A stretch of 10,684 bases of DNA from Oscillospiraceae bacterium (GTDB lineage Bacteria; Bacillota; Clostridia; Oscillospirales; Ruminococcaceae): the NCBI GenBank assembly GCA_009776345.1, contig WRLS01000065.1, positions 1-10,684 of the forward strand, read 5' to 3'. The position numbers were made by a program, and so were the translations under genes. Each line of letters starts with the position of its first letter. Within the stretch, counting starts at the first letter, position 1. The notes beneath the pieces are model-generated. The model worked only from the letters and a program-made list of their open reading frames with translations. It was not told the origin of the DNA and did not search any database. This document shows, one piece after another, positions 5,774 to 10,684 of this stretch.

Positions 5774-6541
5774 CTATCTGGTAAGGAACTGATATGTAAC
5801 GGAGCCGCCGTATAGGTCATGGCTGAATTCTACCGTTACCTCTACCAAATATCTGCCGGGGCTGCGCCGCATGAACTCCCCCGCTTGATTCCAAGAGCCG
5901 GTAAAAACCACCTGCGATTCGCTGATTATACGGACATTAGCAGACGATGGGCTTGCCGCCGAACCCGTGAACGCAAGCGACGGCCAAGGCTTAGAAGCAT
6001 CTAAAGCATCCGGCCTGTCAGGCTGCCTAAAGCCCGGCGTATAAAGCCTGCCGTCAAGCTTTTTGAAGTGGTAGGTCGCTTGCGTGATGACGGTATGCAC
6101 AGCTTCATCCCCCGCGCCTTTCAGCGTCAAGAAAGGCATGGGGCGGTATATGTAGAACTTGCTGAAGCCGCCCATGAGCCTTTCAAACGCCGCGGCGTCA
6201 ATCCTAAAGAACCGTGGGCCTTCCTCGGCGTACATATTGCCCTTGCCGTCATTGTGTATACGGTAAACAATCGTATTCCCGCTGGGCAGCTCCAAAGTAA
6301 GATTTGCGACAAAATTAGTGTTTTCCGGCCGCGTACCCGGGTCGGCCGCGGTGTTCAGCAGGTTTTCCACCATGGCGACAGCGGTTTTGTTTTGCGTGGA
6401 CACCCGCCTTGTCATCGCCTCATTGCCCGCAATTGTTATCCCCGCAAGCTCCGGCACGTTAAACCCCGCCGCCAATGCTGGTATTGGCAGCATGGCAATA
6501 ACCAGCGCCGCCGCAAGAAAAATTATAAACTTCCTTTTCAT
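5774..6541 (-). CDS. Secreted protein, stand-alone copy of the M23 N-terminal domain
   Basis: No function is recognised. The 255 residues begin with a clear signal peptide (MKRKFIIFLAAALVIAML, cleavage near ALAA, residue 25). Residues 26-254 align end to end with residues 42-262 of the downstream M23 peptidase. Shared landmarks are GFxVxExAG, VSTxN, PEN, YRxxND, RLMGGF, LDGR, FxGxW, and a final FxHDxYxGxxTYxF. The pair therefore arose by duplication, followed by gain or loss of the peptidase part. The second half (about 190-255) looks like an Ig-type beta sandwich (PGRYLVEVTVEF, GSVTYQF). The first half is loosely reminiscent of small clostridial lipoprotein domains of the DUF5301 kind, but that is only an impression. 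AAAGGGGG stands before the ATG, and hflC ends 20 bases upstream. It may bind the cell wall or modulate the peptidase. Confidence 0.85.
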   Translation of the reverse strand: MKRKFIIFLAAALVIAMLPIPALAAGFNVPELAGITIAGNEAMTRRVSTQNKTAVAMVENLLNTAADPGTRPENTNFVANLTLELPSGNTIVYRIHNDGKGNMYAEEGPRFFRIDAAAFERLMGGFSKFYIYRPMPFLTLKGAGDEAVHTVITQATYHFKKLDGRLYTPGFRQPDRPDALDASKPWPSLAFTGSAASPSSANVRIISESQVVFTGSWNQAGEFMRRSPGRYLVEVTVEFSHDLYGGSVTYQFLTR

Positions 6542-6561
6542 TAAGGGGCCCCCTTTATTTT

Positions 6562-7560
6562 TTAGCCGATATCGTAGAACACGCGCGCGATCGGCGAATC
6601 CCCGGACAGGATCAGCGTAGTGTCCCCGCCCTGCAGCGCTTTCCTCGAAGCGTCCAGCGCACGTACAAAGGCATAGAAATCAGCCCTTTCGGGATCGTTA
6701 TAGGCTTCGGATAAAATCTCCATGTAGCGGCGCTCACCGTCCGCTATTGTCCTTGCGGCAATCGCCTCCGCACGGGACAGCATGATTGAAACCTGCATAT
6801 CCGTGTTATTGTGGATCATCCTTGCCTCCTCCGCGCCCTCGGCGTGGTAGGTTGCCGCGATGTTGTTGCGCTCCGAGATCATGCGGTCATATACGGCTTG
6901 CTTATTTGCGTCGGGCAAGTCCAGATGCTTGGTTTCGATCGCGATGAGCGCGATGCCGAACTGGTCCAGGCTCCCGCCGATATTGTCCATGATCCTCAGC
7001 GCGAGGGTATCGCGCCCGCTGATAATCTCCGACTGCGGGAGCAGGCTTATGACGTTTTGCATGGAGTTGTAGGAAATTGTTTCGATGTGCATCTCGGCGG
7101 CGGCGACTACGCCGTTGACCGATTGGATAAACTTAGTGGGGTCCGTTACCTTCCAGAGGATAAAACTGTCGACGACCATGCTCCTTTTGTCCTGCGTGAT
7201 AACGTCGGATACCGGTATGTCATATTTCTTCACGCGCTTGGTCACAGAGCGGCTTGTCTGGATAAAAGGCAGCTTGAAGGAAATGCCCGGCTCATGCGTT
7301 ACCTGCCTGATTTCGCCGAACTGCTGGATGACCATGTACTCGTCCGCCCGTGTCAGCACAATGCACTGCCCCGCTAAAATCAGCACGGCAATCAGTACCG
7401 CAACCGCCGCAAACCCGCGCTTTAAAGCTTTAACCATAATCGCCGTGCCTTCGCTGTAATCCTGCGGCCCCCCGGGCCCCTGCGGCTCGCCCTGGCTATA
7501 TGGCGGGCGCTTGTTTTTATCACTGCCGCCCAACCCCAAAAAATCTAAAAAATCATTCAC
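6562..7560 (-). CDS. hflC: HflC, membrane protease-regulator subunit
   Basis: HflC is an SPFH/band-7 protein that, with HflK, forms a membrane cage regulating FtsH proteolysis in studied bacteria. The product is 332 residues. Residues 1-45 are a hydrophilic tail rich in Gly, Pro and Gln, residues 47-69 a membrane segment, then the SPFH domain (RADEYMVIQQFGEIRQV, PGISFKLPF) and a coiled coil. HflC-type signatures are LPDANKQAVYDRMISERNN, DGERRYMEILSEAYN and FYAFVRALDASRKAL. GTG at 7560 is chosen for its GGAGGG 7 bases upstream; it overlaps the hflK stop by 8 bases. ATG at residue 42 is possible but has a poorer site. The Gly/Pro-rich tail is odd, because in E. coli the cytosolic Gly-rich tail belongs to HflK. 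No ftsH gene is in the window. Confidence 0.9.
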   Translation of the reverse strand: MNDFLDFLGLGGSDKNKRPPYSQGEPQGPGGPQDYSEGTAIMVKALKRGFAAVAVLIAVLILAGQCIVLTRADEYMVIQQFGEIRQVTHEPGISFKLPFIQTSRSVTKRVKKYDIPVSDVITQDKRSMVVDSFILWKVTDPTKFIQSVNGVVAAAEMHIETISYNSMQNVISLLPQSEIISGRDTLALRIMDNIGGSLDQFGIALIAIETKHLDLPDANKQAVYDRMISERNNIAATYHAEGAEEARMIHNNTDMQVSIMLSRAEAIAARTIADGERRYMEILSEAYNDPERADFYAFVRALDASRKALQGGDTTLILSGDSPIARVFYDIG

Positions 7561-8548
7561 CTGCGGCACCCTCCGTCCCTGTAATATTACTTCTCGGCAG
7601 TGATGACGCCGCCGCGCCCATGTCCTGGTCCGAGAAAGCGTCCAGCGGCAGTATCCTTGTAGTCTGCCCGTCCCCGCTGTCGATGACAATTTTCAGCCCC
7701 GGCAAAATATCCTCCATCGCTTCGTAGAACATACGCTGCCTTGTCATCCGCGGGTGCTTTAGGTATTCCTCGAACATTGCGTTGAATACGGCAACCTGGC
7801 CGATCGCCTCGTTTATGCGTGCCTCGCGCTGGGATTCCGCTGTTTTTTCAATCGCGTTCACCTGCGCGCGGGCGGCGGGTATCTGCTCGTTTTCATATTT
7901 GCGGGCAGTGTTTATGGCGGTTTCTTTATCTTGCCGCGCATTCTCAACATTTTTGAAAGCTTCTGTTACTTCTGCTGTAGGCGGCACGGAATCCTGTATT
8001 GTGATGTTGACAAGCTGCAGGCCGATATCCTCGGCGACAAGCCGTCGGGAGAGCTTTTCGCGTATTTCCGCCTGGATCTCGTTTTTGCCTGTAGTGATTA
8101 CCACATCCACCTCATGCAGCCCGATGGTGTCGCGGATATAGCTGAGCGCCATGTTACGCAGTATTGCCACAGGGTCGTCGGTAGCAAACAGAAATTTATC
8201 CGGGTGGGAAACCCTGTACTGCAAATAGAAATCCACGTTGACGATGTTGTAGTCCGACGTTATCATCATGGATTCCTGGGAAATTGCCGCGTAACCTCCC
8301 CCCGTACTCTGATAGCCGATGGAAAGCCCCATTATTTCCATGGAAACGATATGCGCCTGCTGAATGAACGGGATCTTCATGTGCAGCCCGGGCGTGTCAA
8401 CGACGTGCGGCCTGCCCAGCGTCATGACGACTGCCTGCTCCTGCGCCGCGATTGTGTAGATTGAATTTGCGGCAAGGATGATCACAGCCAGCACTATAAC
8501 CGACATAATGATGCCCCTTAGTGTCCGTTTTGCTTGTTTTGCGGTCAT
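7553..8548 (-). CDS. hflK: HflK, membrane protease-regulator subunit
   Basis: HflK is the partner SPFH protein of HflC in the inner-membrane complex that modulates FtsH. The product is 331 residues, clearly shorter than E. coli HflK (419), because the N-terminal Gly-rich cytosolic region is absent: the membrane helix starts about residue 11 and ends about 32. The SPFH domain follows (IAAQEQAVVMTLGRPHVVDT, PGLHMKIPF). The HflK signature is ITIQDSVPPTAEVTEAFKNV followed by the helix NARQDKETAINTARKYENE and MFYEAMEDILPGLKIVID. AAAGGAG precedes the ATG. The gene lies 23 bases after the DUF4160 gene and overlaps hflC. The order K then C is the usual one. Confidence 0.93.
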   Translation of the reverse strand: MTAKQAKRTLRGIIMSVIVLAVIILAANSIYTIAAQEQAVVMTLGRPHVVDTPGLHMKIPFIQQAHIVSMEIMGLSIGYQSTGGGYAAISQESMMITSDYNIVNVDFYLQYRVSHPDKFLFATDDPVAILRNMALSYIRDTIGLHEVDVVITTGKNEIQAEIREKLSRRLVAEDIGLQLVNITIQDSVPPTAEVTEAFKNVENARQDKETAINTARKYENEQIPAARAQVNAIEKTAESQREARINEAIGQVAVFNAMFEEYLKHPRMTRQRMFYEAMEDILPGLKIVIDSGDGQTTRILPLDAFSDQDMGAAASSLPRSNITGTEGAAGE

Positions 8549-8571
8549 TTTTTTCTCCTTTACCTATTTTA

Positions 8572-8856
8572 TTAAGATTTTTCAATTATATCTTTAAAGA
8601 AATCGTTCCAATACGCAATGATAATGCCCCTGTTGTCTTTGATAAACCGCAGCAGCTTACGCATCTCCCTGTCGCTGACATCCGGTGAGTGAAAGGCTAC
8701 CGACACATCATTTTCCCCTACCCAAACCTTAGAAAGCTTTGTGCGTGAGTGCCCTTTGCTAAAATGGATATGCACCGGCTCCAGTGATTTTCCCGACATT
8801 TCGCTTGCAAAAAAGAAAAAATAATAGCCCAGATACGAGAACGGCAGGTTAGGCAT
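8572..8856 (-). CDS. DUF4160 domain protein
   Basis: This small 94-residue protein is recognised as DUF4160 by its N-terminal half: LGYYFFFFASEM followed by EPVHIHF and a strand KVWVG. The C-terminal half is helical (VSDREMRKLLRFIKDNR, then IIAYWNDFFKD), as usual in the family. The biochemical role is unknown; members often sit next to DUF2442 genes in small two-gene modules, but the partner here does not look like DUF2442. Its ATG overlaps the upstream gene's stop by 8 bases, with AAAGGCGGGG as a possible ribosome site, so the pair is probably translated together. The protein is hydrophilic and has no signal peptide, so it is likely cytosolic. Confidence 0.85.
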   Translation of the reverse strand: MPNLPFSYLGYYFFFFASEMSGKSLEPVHIHFSKGHSRTKLSKVWVGENDVSVAFHSPDVSDREMRKLLRFIKDNRGIIIAYWNDFFKDIIEKS

Positions 8857-9139
8857 TCGCAGCCCCGCCTTTCTCGGAATACTCCCATATCGCGAGTAGA
8901 TTCTTTTTTACAAATTCTGTAAATTTCTGTACTTCTGTATCGGGGAAACCCTCCCGTTTTTCCAGCGTACAATCCGGGAGCTTATATGTCAGCGTATCCA
9001 GCCCCCTGTCCCCCAGGCGCTCAACATACACCATCACATATTCAAGGAGGTTTTCCTCCCTGCGTGCGGAGTGGGCAATTTCCGCGCCGTAGATTTCGCA
9101 ATAAGGGTACATATCCGACCCCTCCCCATAAATATTCAT
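8849..9139 (-). CDS. Small uncharacterised protein upstream of DUF4160 gene
   Basis: The family was not recognised. From ATG 9139 the product is 96 residues, hydrophilic and probably cytosolic. The start is open to question. GTG 9145, GTG 9142 and ATG 9139 lie in tandem behind AAGGGG. ATG 9112 has the stronger GGAGGGG eight bases upstream and would begin MYPYCEIYGAEIAHS. The tail (GFPDTEVQKFTEFVKKN, then AIWEYSEKGG) resembles the C-terminal helix of the DUF4160 neighbour (SDREMRKLLRFIKDN, then IIAYWNDFF), hinting at a shared origin or a common binding partner. It starts 17 bases after the nitrilase-like gene and overlaps the DUF4160 gene by 8 bases. Strong coupling to that gene suggests they work as a pair. 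Confidence 0.75.
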   Translation of the reverse strand: MNIYGEGSDMYPYCEIYGAEIAHSARREENLLEYVMVYVERLGDRGLDTLTYKLPDCTLEKREGFPDTEVQKFTEFVKKNLLAIWEYSEKGGAANA

Positions 9140-9156
9140 CACCACAACCCCTTAAC

Positions 9157-10194
9157 TTAATACAGCCTATCCACATATTTATCCAAAAAAGCGCTGTTCT
9201 TGTCCGATGTATAGGGGCTTTTGATCTCGCTGAGTTTATCTAAATTCAGCCGCCTGTACAGTATATCCGGCGCGTACCTGCCCGAGCTTTGCTCCAATAT
9301 GCCGTTTTTGCCCCTGACGATTTCATTGGGCGCGTAGATCGCGCAAGGCCCCTGAAGCGGGAACCCCAGGCCCGTATCCCCCACCGCCGCGCTCCTCACG
9401 CCGTAGAATTTGTTTTCCTGTACACGCAGGTTAAGGCCGTCCGCCGCGTCCGCCGGTGTGTATTCCCTGCGCAGCCATGTTGGGTTGAGCAAAATGCCCG
9501 CGCCGAGGGATTTCGCGATCCTGCCTACCTCATAATACCCGACATCCTCACCAATTGCAATGGCGACTGTCCCCATCGGGGTATCGAATGCCTTAACCTC
9601 GGCGCCTTCGTTTACACTAAGCCCCTGTTCCGCGGTATTAAGGCTGACCTTGTCCTGGAAGCCCGCAAGCTGGCCGTCGTCCGCGAAGAGGAACGCGCGG
9701 TGCCTCAGTTCCTCATCCTCGTAACAATACGACGTCCCCGCCATGATATAGACACGGTGCTTTGCCGCGAGCATGGACATGGTGTAATAGAAGACCTCGT
9801 AGACAAATTCCGCGACAAGCGCCAAGCTGGCATTCGCAGACTTAAAATCCGGCAGGCCGCTGTAGGGGTCCGGGCGTATTTTTTCGATGCCCGCTTCGTA
9901 CTGCGGCATGAAGGTAAACGGCAGCAGCCCCGCAAACGCGGGGAATACAATCAGCTGCGCCCTGCGGTTTACCGCGTCTTCTATGTACAAATTCATATCG
10001 ACGATGTATTCCGCCACGGATTCATAACGCTTCAGTAAAAGCTGGACCGCCGCCACGCCCACGGAGTCGCTTGTGACAATATCTAAATTCCCGGACGGCG
10101 CGATGTTCAGCCGCCCGACCAGCCCCTCTATTTCCTTGGGGGACACTTTTACCGAAAGCATCCTCGCAAGGCTCGACATTTTAAACGGATGCAC
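9157..10194 (-). CDS. Nitrilase-fold protein lacking catalytic Cys and Glu
   Basis: The 345-residue protein belongs to the carbon-nitrogen hydrolase (nitrilase) superfamily by its pattern: AQLIVFPAF (residues 79-87), RVYIMAGT (147-154), GFQDKVSL (178-185), FDTPMGTVAIAIGEDVGYYE (203-222), GAGILLNPTW (231-240) and RVQENKFYGV (257-266). Aligning these with active members (FPE; YRKxxL; DTPxGxxxxxICYDxxFPE), the catalytic Lys is kept (Lys182). The nucleophile Cys is replaced by Gly215, and the general-base Glu by Ala86. It is therefore predicted not to hydrolyse amides or nitriles, and may act as a binding or scaffold protein. Residues 1-45 are an N-terminal extension. GTG at 10194 has GGGGGGG six bases upstream. 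It is the first gene of the minus-strand operon, just downstream of a predicted promoter. Confidence 0.85.
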   Translation of the reverse strand: MHPFKMSSLARMLSVKVSPKEIEGLVGRLNIAPSGNLDIVTSDSVGVAAVQLLLKRYESVAEYIVDMNLYIEDAVNRRAQLIVFPAFAGLLPFTFMPQYEAGIEKIRPDPYSGLPDFKSANASLALVAEFVYEVFYYTMSMLAAKHRVYIMAGTSYCYEDEELRHRAFLFADDGQLAGFQDKVSLNTAEQGLSVNEGAEVKAFDTPMGTVAIAIGEDVGYYEVGRIAKSLGAGILLNPTWLRREYTPADAADGLNLRVQENKFYGVRSAAVGDTGLGFPLQGPCAIYAPNEIVRGKNGILEQSSGRYAPDILYRRLNLDKLSEIKSPYTSDKNSAFLDKYVDRLY

Positions 10195-10230
10195 AGCGCG
10201 CCCCCCCTGTGATTTATACCATCCACAGTA

Positions 10231-10260
10231 ATTATACTATAATGCGCCATCTCAATGCAA
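10231..10260 (-). promoter_or_regulatory. Probable promoter of the eight-gene minus-strand operon
   Basis: On the minus strand, -35 TTGCAT (10255-10260) and -10 TATAAT (10231-10236) are 18 bases apart. The -10 ends 36 bases before the GTG of the nitrilase-like gene, enough for a leader with its GGGGGGG site. No other clear promoter was seen in the short gaps of the operon. The -35 box shares bases with the first unit of the heptamer repeat. Confidence 0.65.
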
Positions 10261-10292
10261 ATAGAAAATAGAAATTAGGAATTAGAAATTAG
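10258..10292. repeat. Five tandem heptamers (AAATTAG)
   Basis: Five consecutive 7-base units read CAAATAG, AAAATAG, AAATTAG, GAATTAG and AAATTAG. They lie directly upstream of, and touch, the -35 box of the predicted operon promoter. One AAATTAG unit also occurs on the minus strand at the outer arm of the last hairpin in the left array (142-148). Confidence 0.8.
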
Positions 10293-10684
10293 TAAGGGAA
10301 GAAGCGATAAGTTTTGTCCCAAGAAAAAGTGCAGACTACAAAGGCAAGTATGTACATAACGAAAGCAAGGAGCGACGCCCGGAAGCGCCCGCGCACGTAA
10401 TAACAGCGGAAAAAGTCTTTGATATCTTTTATTCCTAATACCTTTTTTCGCGTTCGAACCCTGGAGCCCGGCTCGGCTGGGTGATTGGGTGGATTATAGA
10501 ACAAAGCTTTTGACGTGCGCGATGAAAGGCACTAATCTATGCGATTTGTCGAAATGGGGGTTCGGGGTCTCCCCGGCGCGCTTTGGTTACTTTGCCGCGT
10601 TGCAAAGTAACAGCCCCCGCGGCTTGAGCGGTGAAAAATAACCGAAGATGAAATCGTGTTAAAAACCACCCCCGCGGTTCGCCC
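10293..10684. other. Gene-poor right edge with hairpins, probable intergenic repeat
   Basis: No convincing gene is seen in about 390 bases. The longest open frame (71 codons, minus, from TTG 10504 to 10289) has no ribosome binding site and one hydrophobic stretch, and it ends within the heptamer repeat. Two clear hairpins stand out: 10563-10575 (CGGGG, loop TCT, CCCCG) and 10586-10611 (10-bp perfect arms GTTACTTTGC, 6-base loop). CCCCCGCGG occurs twice (around 10614-10622 and 10669-10677). Composition changes sharply from A-rich to G/C-rich. This looks like the edge of an interspersed, non-coding repeat that continues past the window. Confidence 0.55.

Noticed and set aside
7561..7689. Open frame extending HflC upstream into hflK
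   Set aside because: The added residues are the hflK coding sequence read in another frame (Arg-rich, no ribosome site).
9289..10038. 249-codon open frame on the plus strand
   Set aside because: It lies wholly opposite the nitrilase-like gene, is Arg-rich without recognisable motifs, and is a GC-driven shadow.
10450..10463. GTTCGAAC resembling a tRNA T loop or attachment core
   Set aside because: The flanking bases do not pair as a T stem and there is no anticodon or acceptor arm; the 8-mer is simply palindromic.
10289..10504. 71-codon frame with one hydrophobic segment
   Set aside because: It starts at TTG with no ribosome site, ends in the heptamer repeat, and shows no family motif, so chance is more likely.
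10547..10553. Perfect Spo0A box TGTCGAA
   Set aside because: A given 7-mer is expected about once in this window over both strands, and no promoter or sporulation gene is beside it.

Overview
The window comes from the chromosome of an endospore-forming Firmicute, most likely a moderately GC-rich member of the Clostridia. The evidence is the sporulation pair spoIIGA-sigE, strong sigma-A type promoters, purine-rich ribosome binding sites in front of most genes, and tRNA genes without an encoded CCA. No rRNA, CRISPR array, phage gene or insertion sequence is visible.

Left part (1-1317): a block of six adjacent hairpins (5-148) is followed by two short tRNA operons on the minus strand. These are Lys(CTT)-Glu(CTC) and His(GTG)-Gln(TTG), each with a near-consensus promoter and a hairpin terminator. 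Between them sits a DinJ/YafQ toxin-antitoxin operon, also on the minus strand, with its own promoter.

Sporulation pair (1448-3090, plus strand): spoIIGA encodes the membrane protease that activates pro-sigma-E, and sigE encodes that sigma factor. The two overlap by ATGA. A TATAAT box lies directly against the spoIIGA start codon and a one-mismatch Spo0A box lies upstream, so the message may be leaderless. sigG, the usual downstream neighbour, is missing from this position.

Minus-strand operon (10194 down to 3091): eight closely packed genes read towards sigE from a promoter near 10231-10260. In order of transcription they are a nitrilase-fold protein that has lost its catalytic Cys and Glu, an unrecognised small protein, a DUF4160 protein, HflK, HflC, a secreted protein of unknown domain, an M23 metallopeptidase that carries the same unknown domain at its N-terminus, and aldose 1-epimerase. 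HflK/HflC are membrane scaffolds that regulate proteolysis and the two secreted proteins act at the envelope, so the centre of the operon suggests cell-envelope maintenance. That is an inference. The operon and the spoIIG operon meet stop codon to stop codon with no terminator between them.

Right edge (10258-10684): five heptamer repeats abut the operon promoter. They are followed by about 390 bases without a convincing gene but with strong hairpins, probably an interspersed repeat.

The observations most worth following up are the nitrilase pseudoenzyme, the shared domain in the secreted/M23 gene pair, the hairpin array, the possibly leaderless spoIIGA, and the cytosolic tail found on HflC instead of HflK. 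No complete new defence or mobile system was identified.
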